From NCBI RefSeq assembly GCF_030253575.1, contig NC_080567.1, forward strand, positions 35,803,501 through 35,867,500: a stretch of DNA of 64,000 nt, given 5' to 3'. The notes below the pieces were generated by a model. That model made no database searches and was not told the DNA's origin. It was given only the letters and a program-made list of their open reading frames with translations. Position numbers and translations under genes: made by a program. How positions within the stretch are numbered: the first letter of the stretch is position 1; each line of letters opens with the position of its first letter. This DNA comes from Rhododendron vialii (taxonomy: Eukaryota > Streptophyta > Magnoliopsida > Ericales > Ericaceae). This document shows positions 23,782-35,365 of the stretch, piece by piece.

Positions 23782-24377
23782 TAAGAGCATCTCCAACAAC
23801 CTAAGCAAACCTTGAAAATTAGCTAAATTGGCTAGGTTACACCCTAAATAGCATACCGAGCAACCTCAGCACTTGCCTCACCATTTTCTCCCACGCTACA
23901 TTACCTCGCCAAGGCTGGTGAGTTTTTTTAAGCCTCGACAGCCACTTCCCTTGTCGACGTCGTCTACAGTCATCGCGTCTAGCAGCATTGTTGTCTACAG
24001 CGCCTACCTTGTTCGTCATCATCTTCGATTGACATCGTCGTCTACCAAAGTCATCTACCTCGTCGACCGTCACCTACGATCGTCATCGGCGAACATATAT
24101 CTACCTTGTCAGAGTCATCGTCGGCATCGTTGTCATGGTCGCCATCTTCTCATCGTCATGGTCCCAAAACCTAATGTCAGTCTCTCCTCTACCTTTACCC
24201 TCTCTATAATGTCTTATTCGTAAAGAATTGGGGATTTTTGATTGATTGCAAACCCTAATTTTACTAATGGCTAGACTGTTAGGGAATTACATTCATTTGG
24301 TGGCAAGCTATTGGAGGAAATGCACTTTCCTAAGCATTTTAGCTAGAATTTGCATAGGCTATTGAAGATGCTCTAAG
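23781..24377. mobile_element. Inverted-repeat element with CTAAGAGCATCTCCAACA ends
   Basis: Ends CTAAGAGCATCTCCAACA and inverted CTTAGAGCATCTTCAATA. The centre (about 23935-24160) is a degenerate GTC/ATC-rich patch (tcgtc words) that gives long but biased frames. Confidence 0.65.
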
Positions 24378-24744
24378 TCTAGAAAAGGCATGTGTACGTA
24401 ATTCCCATTAAGGACAGATCAGTTTTTTAATTACCGCTAAATCTAGGCAGAAGTACAATGACCGTTATGCCCTTAGACTTTAAATAACACATATTTTGCG
24501 CGCATTCTTTAGTCTTCATTTACTTTTATGCTCTTTGTGATTGCGTTCCAAAAATAAATGAGGATTGATTTTATTAGGTTTTTATTGATATCAATACGTT
24601 TTTACAAAACAGATCAAAACGGCACAATTTTAATGCCCTACACACCTATAGTGCGAGACTACACTACAGCACCGGCCCCCAAATCTGGGAAGGCACCTCA
24701 TGTACTTTTAACAAAATTATATCTATCTTTTTTATCCTTGTCAC

Positions 24745-25790
24745 GAATTCAATAGCACAATTACAATACTCTTTCAATCGTGTCTCACATATTACACTTT
24801 TTGCCATATATACCACAATTTTTTAAGAAAGCCAACCAAGGAAAGATGCTCTAATGTCCATCGGTCCATATCCACAGGTATGACCTACCATGCAAAAAAA
24901 AAGAAAAAAGAACATTGAAATCGCGCATTAAAGATGGAAGTTGAAAACTACATATTTGGACTCTGTCATTCTCATCCAAGGCCGATATATCAACAGAAAA
25001 AGTTTGCTGCCAAATACCCCTATTTATTTGCATCACCCAGTAGATGAGGGACCAAAGAGCACATCTACCATTGTCCTGTTGGGAGTAGAGCTGTAAATGA
25101 ACTGAGCCATTCGCGAACTGTTCGAGGCTCGGTTCGGTAAGAGCTCGCTCGAGTTCGATTCGTCTGCTAAACGAACTGAACCTGAACCTCAATTTTAGGC
25201 TCGTTCCGTAAATGAGCCGTACCTGAGCCTAACGGTATTGGGCTTGGTTAAGTTCGCGAACCTATACTTAAATTTAATTAATAATTCAATAGGGATCTAT
25301 TTGTAAATGTAAAAAATTTTAAGGTTGTATATATAATTCAATACTTATTTTTCTCCCAAATTCTATACGATCAATGAGAGAGTTTGGGTTCGCTTGAGTT
25401 TAATGAGCTGAACCGAATCAAACCTGAGTCTTGACGAGCTCAATTCGAGCTTAGATTCGGCTCAGCTCGATTCATTTGAGTTTAACGAGCCAAACTCAAG
25501 CCAAGATGTTCAAGTTCGAATCGAACCCGAGCCGAATCCGAGCCGAACTCGAGCCAGACTAGTATCTTAACGAACCCAACCGAGCCGAACTCGAGCCAAG
25601 TTGTTCAGGCTCGAATCGAACTCGAGCCGAACTCTAGCCGAACTCATACTTTAACGAACCCGAGCCGAACTTAACAGGGATCGGCTCGATTCGGTTCGTT
25701 TACAGCCCTAGTTGGGAGAGACTGACCGTCTCCGCATTGAGAAGCTAACATCTCACATAGATTTATTATATTACTTCACAAATTAAAGAG
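24745..25790. repeat. Spacer segment shared with 10480-11190 (copy 2)
   Basis: See the copy-1 entry for landmarks. This copy carries a 625-bp hAT-like insertion (25086-25710) that copy 1 lacks. Confidence 0.75.
25086..25710. mobile_element. hAT-type MITE with perfect 8-bp target duplication
   Basis: Begins TAGAGCTGTAAATGAAC and ends with the inverse of TAGGGCTGTAAACGAAC. The flanks are GTTGGGAG on both sides (25078-25085, 25711-25718). The inside is rich in 'cgagccgaactcgagcc' words. The empty site is preserved in the paralogous spacer at about 11115-11130. Confidence 0.9.
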
Positions 25791-26061
25791 TGGCTGCCAT
25801 AGGGACAGTGAAGATAGCAAGCTTAATTAGGGTGAGTTTAGCCCGCCTAACTTTCAAGGGCAAACGCCTCACATAGATTTATTACTTCTACAAAGGCGTG
25901 CCATAGGGACAAATTGAGCTTGAGTTTGGCCCGCCTAACTTTCAATGGCAAACGTCTCAACATAGATTTATTACTACTTTTACAAAGGAGTGCCATAGGG
26001 ACAGCGAGAATAGCAAAGCTTAATTAGGGTGAGTTAATTTGGCCCGCCTAACTTTCCATGG
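25745..26061. repeat. Three-unit tandem repeat, ~90-120 bp
   Basis: Units share 'acatagatttatta', 'gtgccatagggaca' and 'cccgcctaactttc'. Only the beginning of one unit is present in the paralogous spacer (11157-11190), so the expansion is private to copy 2. Confidence 0.8.
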
Positions 26062-26247
26062 TTTTTTCGCACTGTCTTTTTTAGTATTTGTTTGGAGCAA
26101 AATGGAGAAGTTGACTAGTGTAGCGCTTGGGTGGATGTGGGTTGTTGGATCTTTGGGGGTGAATCCCAGCCATTAACTGATCAATACCGGTTCATGAATT
26201 GCCTACTTCATGTTGGTCAAAAGGGCACCGAAAACAATCCCAGTTTT

Positions 26248-26390
26248 ACAATTTTTCTAACACCACACCCAATCACACACTCATATTCACAATAAAGGTG
26301 GGGTTCACACACACTGGGTGTGTAGTGTGTGCAGGCTCCACCCCTATTATGAGTGTGGGTATGTATTTGGGTGTGGTTGTAGAATGACTC
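26248..26390. mobile_element. Small palindromic MITE (CACACCC family), copy 2
   Basis: 'ttctaacaccacacccaatc' against inverted 'ttctacaaccacacccaaat', with a central 'cacacactgggtgtgtag' turn. No matching target duplication was found. Confidence 0.7.
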
Positions 26391-26415
26391 TTATGAATTG
26401 ATTAGTTATTTGGAA

Positions 26416-26419
<4 letters not shown>

Positions 26420-26459
<40 letters not shown>
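26420..26459. repeat. (CT)n microsatellite
   Basis: About 20 CT units. Confidence 0.9.
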
Positions 26460-26462
<3 letters not shown>

Positions 26463-26921
26463 CGACCTGCACTATCTGCATTAAAATTTTGACTTGTCTG
26501 TAATCCAAGTGATCATAGCCGTTAGATGAAGTTTTTAAGGGTCTAAATTTGTTTTCAATTTATGACTGGTAATAAATTTAACAAATCTGAACCATTAATT
26601 TTCACGAAGAGAAGCCGAGTTCCTGCGTTTAATTTCAAACGAAAAATGGTTTCTTGAAGCAACCTGAATGGCTGGAATGGCACGAACGGATAACCAAGTC
26701 AGTTCGAGTCGGTGCAAAAACAATACCGGACGAAATCAACAGTTAAGCCATCTTGCACGAGATTGGCCGGAATCAACGGTACTTTCCGGTAACCGGCGGT
26801 ATTAGAACCGTATTTGGAGTGCAAGTCGCTGGTTTCACACAAATCTGGGCCGTACGGAACGAGGTTCACAACCTTGATCCGTATTCACTAATGGAGTACT
26901 ATCTTTTTGGAGTAATAGATT

Positions 26922-27650
26922 GAGATAAACTTGTTTGCCTCTTCTGTAAACAAAAGGGTTGCAGACAACTAATGAGAAGCTGCCACGACTGAGCCCACCT
27001 TAACCCCCCCCTCTTTCTCATCCACTAATCTTGACCTCTCAGTCTCTCACCAAGACCCTTTCACACCCAATAACTTTCCCTCTCCCCTATTCTTCTGTGT
27101 CTGCAGCAGTATGCCGGTACCTCCCCTTCCTCTCTCTCTACGGCTCTAGGACCTTCAGGTCAACCAGTGAACAGCGCCACCGTCACCTCCCAATCCTTCC
27201 CTCTCCTCCCATAACCCACCACCAATCACCACAGCATCTCTCTTCCGTCCGCCTGCACTTGCTTGGCCAAACCACTTCCACACAGACCCAAATAACAGGT
27301 TTTATTTGATCGGAGAGACCCAAATTACAGGTTGTAACTTTTCATACATCAATGATCAAAATTGGGTACAGGTGATGTTGATTTGGGGTGTTATGGTGGT
27401 GCTAGAATGAGAGTAAAAGTTGCCATAAATTAATTTTGTAATAGGTGCTCGATTTGTGAGTTTGCACAGTAATGGGGCTTAGATGGCTTGACGCTGGCAA
27501 TGGCTGCAATTAGAGAGGGGGGAGATAGGACTCGTAGGAGTTGATAGTGAGTAGAGAGAGGGAAGAGAAACCGCAGTCGGAATGATACAGCATCAGCGGT
27601 GCTGCCGGTGAGAAGCGGTGGGGGTGGGCATTGCACGAAAATGGGTAGAC

Positions 27651-27685
<35 letters not shown>

Positions 27686-27772
27686 GTTAAGGTGGGTCAG
27701 TCTGGCAGCTTCTCATAGATTGTCTGCATGCAATCTTTTTGTTTACGGAAGCTCCATAAACAAGTTTATCTT
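26922..27772. mobile_element. Mutator-like element, ~110-bp inverted ends, 9-bp target duplication, no transposase
   Basis: Inverted ends GAGATAAACTTGTTT and AAGATAAACTTGTTT continue inward through 'gtaaacaaaa', 'agacaa', 'atgagaagctgcca' and 'cccaccttaac'. Flanks are taatagatt (26913-26921) and taatagata (27773-27781). The ~630-bp interior is pyrimidine-rich on the + strand (27010-27300) and has (GA)n at 27653-27683. Frames of 92 aa (+) and 68 aa (-) are compositionally biased and I do not recognise them. A captured host fragment (Pack-MULE) is possible but unproven. Confidence 0.8.
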
Positions 27773-27775
27773 TAA

Positions 27776-28474
27776 TAGATAGATTATACTGCTCTTAGAT
27801 ATACAGAACCCTGAAACGCCTAAAACATGCAATCTCAATAACATGAAAAGGGGCAGCCGGGCTACTAACTTCAATCCACAAGGAAAAGCCACATAAGGCT
27901 CTTTGGCAGAATTCTAACTAGAACCAAACGCTAAACAACCCTGTCAATCTTTGATCTATCTTCCCCTCTCCCTCCCTTTAGACAAAGCACTACTATGGTC
28001 AAAAGAAACCAATTGGTCCAATTTGGTTGATTTCACCTAGTAAGCCTAAAAGAATGTCTGGGGCTTTTGCTTTAAGCATACTATTTCAACCAACCATACA
28101 CAAACAAATGCCAAATAAGAAACACAAGGCATGTTCTGAGATGCTCTTTAAAAGACATCTCCGCAAAGTGAACCATTTCAATGCTATCTATCAATTCCAA
28201 GATTCATAAAAGCCCGAAATACGTTGCTGCAATGTACGAAACCTATATCAAACTATCAGAAGACAGGTTTTTCAAGTATATGCCACAATGCAATATCAGA
28301 ATTCAGAAGACAAGTTTTGCAAATCTACATAATAAGGGAGAACGATTTTTGAATCTTATCTCTCTATAAATCGTAATCATTTATTTGCTCCATAAATCCT
28401 ACGGCTCTCCCTCTCTCTATCAAACAATAGTAATTGTACGATTGCCACTAATTAAATCTCACGTTCAAAATTCA

Positions 28475-28564
<90 letters not shown>

Positions 28565-29552
28565 CAATCACGAAGCAAGTCGATTTCAGGCACTCTCTCT
28601 TGACTCCATTTTTCTGATTATTCGATCTGCGTCTTCGGGCACGAGCATGCACTAAAGAACTCTTTTTGAACCTAATTTCCATATAAATCAGTTTCGTTGG
28701 CGGGGTTGGTCAATAGTTTCGTAATTCATTTTAATTGCGTTCAAAATGCATTGCGCCGTGCCTGAACCCTAGTATATAGTTATGCCACAATGCAATAACT
28801 AACTATCAGAAGAAAGGCTTTGGAAGTATGCCATAATGCAATAACTGGGGTTGAAGCTCAGCTCGTTCAAAACTAGTCTACCTCAAGTCGAGCACAAAAA
28901 ACCTAACTCGAGCTCGGCTCCAATAGTATCGAGGTGTACAAATTGGGTTTGTTAACTAAACGAAGCAGGAGCCTTGATAGCTAAGTCGAGCCTTTCAAAC
29001 GAGCCAAGCCCTTATAAACGAGCAGAATTTCCAGTTAATCAGGTGCGGCTTCGATTACTAAATGAGCTTAAAACTCGAGTTTGAGCCGGTATGTTAACTA
29101 ACGAGCCGAGCAGGCCAAAACTCAGAGCTGCAAACAACTTTGCACGCAAGTTTGCAGCCCTAGCAAAAAACCACACGAGAGCAAAACAGGCAATTCTAGA
29201 ATCAGTCGCAGCTCCGTATAACAGAATTATAGAACACATGATCGAGATAGTATAATATTGTGGCATCGACACAAATTAACCGAAGCAGTTCACATCCAAA
29301 ATGAAAAACCATGACAACAAAAGTCTCAATTCCAATTCCTCCATAACAAACTTAATTCAACAAAAAGCACTAACCAAAACCAGACTAATACGAACCATAC
29401 TGGCGAACGAAGTCTTAACGGTACGACTTCTGGAACCTCGCACGTGCACCGCGCCCACCGAACTTCTTCGGCTCGCATCGCCTCGGATCCGCCACGAGCA
29501 AGGTCCTATCATACCTCACAAGGATATCCTTAATCTCCTTCTTCGACTGCTC
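27776..29552. repeat. RPS16 3'-flank duplicate (copy 2, ancestral context)
   Basis: Collinear with 12658-13839. It contains a private insertion of about 470 bp with a long (CT)n (roughly 28300-28775). A 'tcgagcc'-rich patch ending 'tttgcagccctagc' (28850-29165) is shared by both copies. Confidence 0.85.
28477..28560. repeat. Long (CT)n microsatellite
   Basis: About 42 uninterrupted CT units, among the longest in the window. Confidence 0.95.
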
Positions 29553-29858
29553 GTCGACGTACTTCTGGTAGAAGGCGACGAGAGCCTTGGCGATGCTCTG
29601 GCGTATGGCGTAGATCTGAGATGTGTGGCCCCCGCCCTTGACGCGTATGCGCATGTCGACGCCGGAGAAGCGCTGGCGGCCGAGGAGGAGGATGGGCTCG
29701 TAGGCCTTGTAGCGGAGGATCTCGGGCTCGATGAGCTCGATGGGGCAGCCGTTGATCTTGATCAAGCCGCGGCCGCGCTTGCAGTAGGTGACGGCAACGG
29801 CGGTCTTCTTGCGGCCGAAGCACTGGACGGACTCGACAGGGGGGGCGGCGGCTGCCAT
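29415..29858 (-). CDS. RPS16: 40S ribosomal protein S16 (uS9), intact and intronless
   Basis: 147 aa in one exon from ATG at 29858 to TAA. It shows the uS9 landmarks: N-terminal [25 protein letters not shown], the [15 protein letters not shown] block and the C-terminal tail ARFQKSYR that reaches the decoding centre in the small subunit. Length and ends fit the eukaryotic family, and intronless copies are usual in plants. A telo-box lies upstream. Its last ~45 codons are duplicated as a pseudogene at 13731-13839, which places a duplication breakpoint at about codon 102 of this gene's paralogue. The intact copy shows no lesion and is probably the expressed gene. Confidence 0.97.
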   Translation of the reverse strand: MAAAAPPVESVQCFGRKKTAVAVTYCKRGRGLIKINGCPIELIEPEILRYKAYEPILLLGRQRFSGVDMRIRVKGGGHTSQIYAIRQSIAKALVAFYQKYVDEQSKKEIKDILVRYDRTLLVADPRRCEPKKFGGRGARARFQKSYR

Positions 29859-29960
29859 TGTCGTTTCCCTAACCCTAGAATGGTTTGCTTGGGGGAAATG
29901 TGTTGGAGGCGTTGGGAAGGAGGTGTAAGAAGAAGGTACTCCGTATTTATTTGGTTCAGG

Positions 29961-29969
29961 TTAGGGTTT
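29961..29969 (-). promoter_or_regulatory. Telo-box (AAACCCTAA) upstream of RPS16
   Basis: AAACCCTAA on the coding strand, about 105 bp before the ATG. A second CCCTAA-type word lies at 29867-29877. Telo-boxes are typical of plant ribosomal-protein promoters (established knowledge). Their presence supports this being the live gene. Confidence 0.7.
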
Positions 29970-29999
29970 TGAGGTGAAGTTGGAAGTGGTGTTCCCGTG

Positions 30000-30870
30000 A
30001 ATTACAAAACTGCCATCTGTGCACGTAAGCCGGGCTTAAATTTTATTTTTCGTCAATAAAAAAAATATTCATTTGTTCGTTTTTGGTCAATTTTTTTATA
30101 ATAAATTATTATTTCATCATGATGAGAGAAATTTAAAAAATTACAAAATTATACTTGAAATCCATTTTTTAAATGAAGTAAAAAATAAGTTATTAAATTA
30201 ATTTTTTTCGTTATTATTCAAAAAAAGATTGAATCATAATAAAAGAATAAAGACAAAAAAATAAGTCAATTAACTTATTTAGCCAAAAAGGCTCAAAGTT
30301 TGCGTTTATGTGAAATAGTTTGCGTCCATTCATACAAAGTTTGTGGCCATGTACAAGAGTTTGCGGTTGAAAATATCCAGATAGTTCGGCTGAATAACAA
30401 AACTGCCATCTTGTTGCTGGAGGGTGGGACGGGCTTCGAAATTGAACCATACGTTTCTTGTGGGCCGTTATTTGGATGTGAGGAGCCCAATAAATATGAA
30501 GCCCAAAAGTCCGTTTGCCCAAGCTAAAAAACCAATTAATCAAAGCCCAAACCCAATCAGGATAAATAAATAACCCAATCTTTTGCCACCTTGCCCGAGT
30601 AAATGTGTGAGTTTTTTTTTTCATCGGCTAAATGTATAATTTTGTTGATCTATGTTGGAGTATTCTAAAAATTTAGGGAATTGATATTCACTCCCTTTTT
30701 TTTGGTTTTTTGAAGTGTTGAAAGTGTATGCATTTTTTTTTGCTAAAAGACAAAAAAGGAAGTGTGAATAATAAAAAAATAGAGTGTGAATATCAATTTA
30801 CAAAATTTACCTTTTGTTTTCTTCTAAAACCTAGCACTCCGAATCACTCAACAAACTAATTCTAATACCT
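30000..30870. other. No gene recognised between RPS16 and the 110-bp repeats
   Basis: AT-rich. Stretch 30050-30290 has 'aataaagacaaaaaa' and 'gtcaatt' words resembling a decayed relative of the foldback at 21464-21833. The 136-aa minus-strand frame near 30214-30624 matches nothing I know. Confidence 0.4.
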
Positions 30871-31205
30871 AACCAAAAACTCGAGTTTAAAGGGTCCTTA
30901 GGAATGAGTTAGAGGTGATCGTTGCTGGGATCAGGGGATCGTATGTACGCAATGCATGTGGATTCAAACTTAAAAACAGTAACCAAAAACTTGAGTTTAA
31001 AGAGTCCTTAATTAGGAATGAGTTAGAGGTGATCGTTGCTGGGATCAGAGGATCGTATGTACGGGATGCATGTGAATTCAAACTTAAAAACGGTAACCAA
31101 AAACTCGAGTTTATAGAGTCCTTAGGAATGAGTTAGAGGTGATCGTTGTTGGGATCAGAAGATCGTATGTACGCGATGCATGTGAATTCAAACTTTAAAA
31201 CAGTA
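30871..31205. repeat. Tandem repeat, 110-114-bp unit, 3 copies
   Basis: Units start at 30871, 30981 and 31095 with 'aaccaaaaact.gagttta'. Each also contains 'aggaatgagttagaggtgat' and 'gatcgtatgtacg'. Copies are very similar, so the array is young or homogenised. Confidence 0.9.
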
Positions 31206-31305
31206 GTAAAAATCTATGTAGGGTCGATTATGACACAATAACTATTCCTTCCAAATTTTACTAACGACAAGATTGAAACTAAGATACATCACGGACGAAT
31301 TGGGG

Positions 31306-31503
31306 ATAGTGTTGTGCAGTAAATTGTGCAGCATCATGCTACGGACCTCTAAGTCGTCGGATCGTGCATTCGACGGCTTAGATCTCATCTCAGCAATGAA
31401 CGACTCTCAATCGTTGGTTGTCGAAATGAGATCTGAGCAGTCGGATGCACGATCTGACAGCTCAGAGGTGCACAGTACGAACCTCACTGCACAACACCAA
31501 CCC
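31306..31503. mobile_element. Short foldback element
   Basis: Arms 'gtgttgtgcagtaaattg' and 'cactgcacaacacc' continue through 'acctctaag'/'ctcagaggt', 'ggatcgtgcat'/'atgcacgatc' and 'agatctcatctc'/'gaaatgagatct'. Confidence 0.7.
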
Positions 31504-31648
31504 GAAGTCCCGTAAGGACTACTGCTGCTCAAATCATTCCAATTTGATCAATGCAAAAAGCTAAAGAAAACGACTCCGTCCTAGAATGCATATATGAAAA
31601 TGTTAATCTCAACCCAGGTAGTAATTTCACGGCTCCCTTTGAGATTTA

Positions 31649-32410
31649 GGCTGTGTTCCACAACCCAAATAAGATCTTATTTTTTGTTGAATAAGAAGGC
31701 TTGTTCTCTAAAAAATAAGAAGGAGGTGCTTATTTTTCAAAATTTATATAGGAACCAATGGGCGCCGGAGAGGGAAATCGTATCAGCGGCCGCGCCGGGC
31801 CATCTCCGGCCACCGGACGGCCGATCCGAGCCGTCCAAAAATTCTATAAAAAAAAACCAAGGGGGCCGTCGCGGGAATCAACGGCATCCGAAGTGTGTAG
31901 GGTGCTTGATCCAAGCACCCCTTTTCCGTGTATATATGATCATCACATATACACGGAAAATGGGTGCTCGGATCAAGCACCCTACACACCTCGGATGCCG
32001 TTGATTCCCGCATTGGCCCCTTGGTTTTTTTTTTTAGAATTTTTGGACAGCTCGGATCGGCCGTCCGGTAGCCGGAGACGGCCCGACGCGGCTGCCGGTA
32101 CGATTTCCCTCCGCCGGCGCCCATTATCATAGCAACAGTCTTATTTTTGTATAAGGCAACTTCAAGCTCAAAAATCATGTGTTTACACAAATAATTTTCC
32201 TATCACTATGGATCTTGTTTGATAGGTCTCATTGAAATCTTTAATACGGTGCAAAAAAAAATTGATTTTTTTTTTCATTTACATGATTTTTGAGTTTGAA
32301 AATGTGAAAGGAACTTTTTATTTGGGTTTTGTGGAATGACCCTTCTTATTTTTGAATGAGAAGTGGCAAAATAAGTACTTATTTTTTAAGAAGGTTTCCG
32401 GAACGGGGCC
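31649..32410. mobile_element. Composite foldback element, 762 bp (orientation 1)
   Basis: The outer layer has termini GGCTGTGTTCC and inverted GGCCCCGTTCC, with TTA on each side (31646-31648, 32411-32413) as in PIF/Harbinger-type insertions. The inner layer (31757-32125) is a GC-rich palindrome: 'aatgggcgccgg' and inverted copy, 'ccggccaccggacggcc', and a central 'gtgcttgatc..gcacccc' stem. The core sequence is at 32211-32230. The second copy at 35366-36128 has the same inner/outer junctions. Confidence 0.85.
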
Positions 32411-33320
32411 TTAAATTACCGGGTAGTAATTTCATGGGATTAGTTTTTCATAAATTATTCCGGATGTATTAATGTATTGTAGTACACTCTCCACTCACGC
32501 ACCCTTACATTTAGGGACAGTACCAGAATTTCGTAAACGGATGGCTGAAATATGAAAATGCTAATCTCAACCCAGCGAGCAACATTAATGTGCATAAAAT
32601 TGCATCGATGTCTGTGAAAAGTGTATAAATATTCGGAAAAGTGCATTGATAGTTGTAGAAAGCACCGTGAAACTCTAACTTTTTTTCGCATTAAATATGG
32701 ATTATCCACCGCCCATAGGGCTCAGATTTGCAAAGTTGAAAAAATTAGGTCTTGTGAAGTTGAAAAAGTGTCCAATTCTTTTATTTCAAGGGCCACTCAT
32801 GTGAATTATTAATATTAAAATTTAAGGAAAAAAAACCCAAATTGCGGGGGGCCTTGGCCTCCATATGCCCATGTCTCGTTCCGTCTCTGATTACACTTGC
32901 GATCAAGTATCGATTTAATTAATGTGTTTGTTTTTGTTGCTTAATGTGTTTGTTTTTCCTGCACTAATTAATCCATTTTTGTTACCTAAGTTATCGGTGC
33001 ATGTATAATTAAATTTATTTATTTCAATGGATGAGAATCTGGACTAAATCTACAAATTGACAACTTCGATATTTATTTCAACTGAACGATAGCTTTATTC
33101 TCACTTTGTCGTACGTGGTATTGAGTTTGAGGATATATGAGGGGAACAATGATTTTCAGGATATAAATGTCATAACTATATTGGGCCCACTGAAATTAAA
33201 GTGAACACATTAATATATCCATGCTGTTATATGTTTTGAATTCTATTTTAGCACATGCCTCAAATAAAATTGAAATAAAAAAATAAATATCACATGGCGA
33301 CAAAGATTATTTATAACAGA

Positions 33321-33593
33321 TTTTTTTTTTTTTTTTGTCAATCAATAGAAGAGCATCAGATATGAAGTATATAATTACAAATTCGGGACACTACATTAAT
33401 TGTGAGAGATCACGAGACAACCAAATTGAACAACTCAACCAGTACAAGAAAATAAGGCCATCATAGGATAGAAAAAAAGAAAGAAAAAAAGAGAAAGCCC
33501 TCTAAGATAATAACACTCACACGGAGATGAAGAGACTCAAACTCTTGATTGCCTAGTGAGATGCAAGTGTCATAACCAACTGAGCTAGTCCCA
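33321..33593 (-). mobile_element. tRNA-derived SINE
   Basis: On the minus strand it starts GGGACTAGCTCAGTTGG (A box), then has AAGAGTTTGAGTCTC (B box). It ends in poly-A, seen as T16 at 33321-33336. Confidence 0.8.
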
Positions 33594-33851
33594 ATTGATT
33601 TTAATAATAGACATATATCATACCCCATTTGAAGAGGCCAGGGGAAATCATAGGAGAGGAATAGGGTCGTTGTAGTGCATCGAATGCACTATCGGATCGT
33701 AGTGCACTTCGGTAGTATCATTGGAAATTTCATCCCAATGATTCGAACAATTCATCTATAGAGTTCATTGAGCATTAATTTTAATTGGATCCAAACAAAT
33801 TTGTCTTACCGTTCGTTTTCTAAATTGCAATGTCCATTTAGTGAGAAAGAC

Positions 33852-34127
33852 TACAATACACTCCTTAAAAGAGTGTACCATATGTACCTATTTTTTGGTT
33901 CATTCATAACATTTTAGTGTGTTTCGTAACTTTTGTTCTAAAATTCATAACCTTTCAACAGTACGATTCGTAATATTTTCATAATGATTCATAACATTTT
34001 AGTATATCTCGTAACCTTTATACCTGATTCGTAACTTTCTAACAATACGATTCAAAACGTTTTCTCTATAATTCATAACATTTTGGAGATGCATATGATA
34101 CACACCCAAATAAATAGTGTGTATTGT
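33852..34127. mobile_element. Candidate TIR element built of short repeats
   Basis: 'aatacactccttaaaagagt' near the left and 'aatagtgtgtatt' near the right are partly inverse. The inside repeats 'attcataacattttagt', 'cgtaac.ttt' and 'caatacgattc' words several times. Confidence 0.45.
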
Positions 34128-35365
34128 AAATTTTCCCATATTCAGTTTGCAAAAACAATATCTGTCCGATCATGTGGCTATCACTATCCAATCAATTTCG
34201 TTTTTTTGTGAAAACAAAATGCATGCTCAATAACCAAACTCTTTCTAATGAATGGTTGAGATAACGTAAGATGATGAGACTTGAAGCGTCAGATCGAAGT
34301 AGAATACAATCCGGTAGTGAATTTAGTGCAGTGTACAAAAAACAACTAGCTAGTCCAATCCAAGAAAAGAAAAGGGACCGACCAGCCAGCCGCAAATTAA
34401 GAACCAGAACCAGATTCTGAAATGATAAAAATAACGGCCATTTCCTGACTTGTACTGCTCTCTATAAGTTGGTGACGTTCCCCCATGATCTTTGCCTTTT
34501 TCTCTTTACCAAGAAATCTTCTCTATCGCCAGCAAGCAGCCGCTGATATGTTTCGTGCAATACACTTGTTTTCAAAACTTCAATGGATTAGCAGTCTTAA
34601 TAGGTTAATTCACACGAGAAAAAAGAAAACAATTAAAGGAATAGTACCATAGTACTTGATTATTTAAATTTTAAGGTAGCAAATTACTACATGTGTGTTA
34701 TCCTAAGGCAACGAAGAGTGTTCTGATATCTGTGGGTGTGGATCATTGTCATGAACTCGTTGGCTTTCTCGTATGTGATGGTTTCCGTATTATATGGTTA
34801 TGCCATAGACGTCTGTCAATTTTATCGCATCACGTTCTAAAATTTAACAAGCCAAACATAATGATCATTTCTTTATCCTCTAGAGTCCTGGAGAGTCGTC
34901 GTAGAATATAAGAGTACAATTCGTAACCTTTACATTAATATATAATGGAAACGCCTTGTACAATGAGTGGGCATAAAATACTTTAATTTTATTGTATATG
35001 CAATTCATTTAACTTATTGGACATTACATTCTTTGGAGTCAAATCACCTATGCCAAAATCTTTTTGTACATATATTTTTGTGCAATTTCAATCGCAGGAT
35101 CGGAGTATAACATCTTCACTATTATTTGGCTAAAGGAAATTGAGGTAAGGAAAACATTTCATTTATAGGTGACTTGGTCCTTATGCAATTGGAGCAAGCA
35201 GTACTTCTACGGCCTAATTGATAACGGCAAAAATATCTTACAAGATTGTGATTTTGCAATTAAAAGCTGAACTTCTCTAATATCTTACGTAGAAGATAGT
35301 GATCCTGCCATTAAAAGGTGATTAACTGGATACTTTTTTTTGATCCGCAATTACGTGGATACTGA

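Noticed and set aside
23873..24223. 116-aa + frame
   Set aside because: Made of degenerate GTC/ATC-rich words inside a TIR element; biased composition and no domain.
29415..29858. RPS16 as a retrocopy because it lacks introns
   Set aside because: Intronless RPS16 genes are normal in plants; no poly-A tail or target duplication is visible and a telo-box promoter is present.
29301..29972. 223-aa + strand frame over the RPS16 locus
   Set aside because: It is the antisense shadow of the GC-rich RPS16 exon; the minus frame is a clear uS9 protein.
31594..32190. Overlapping 124-136-aa frames on both strands
   Set aside because: Translations of the palindromic arms of the composite foldback; the same frames recur at 35741-36093 and 48156-48503.
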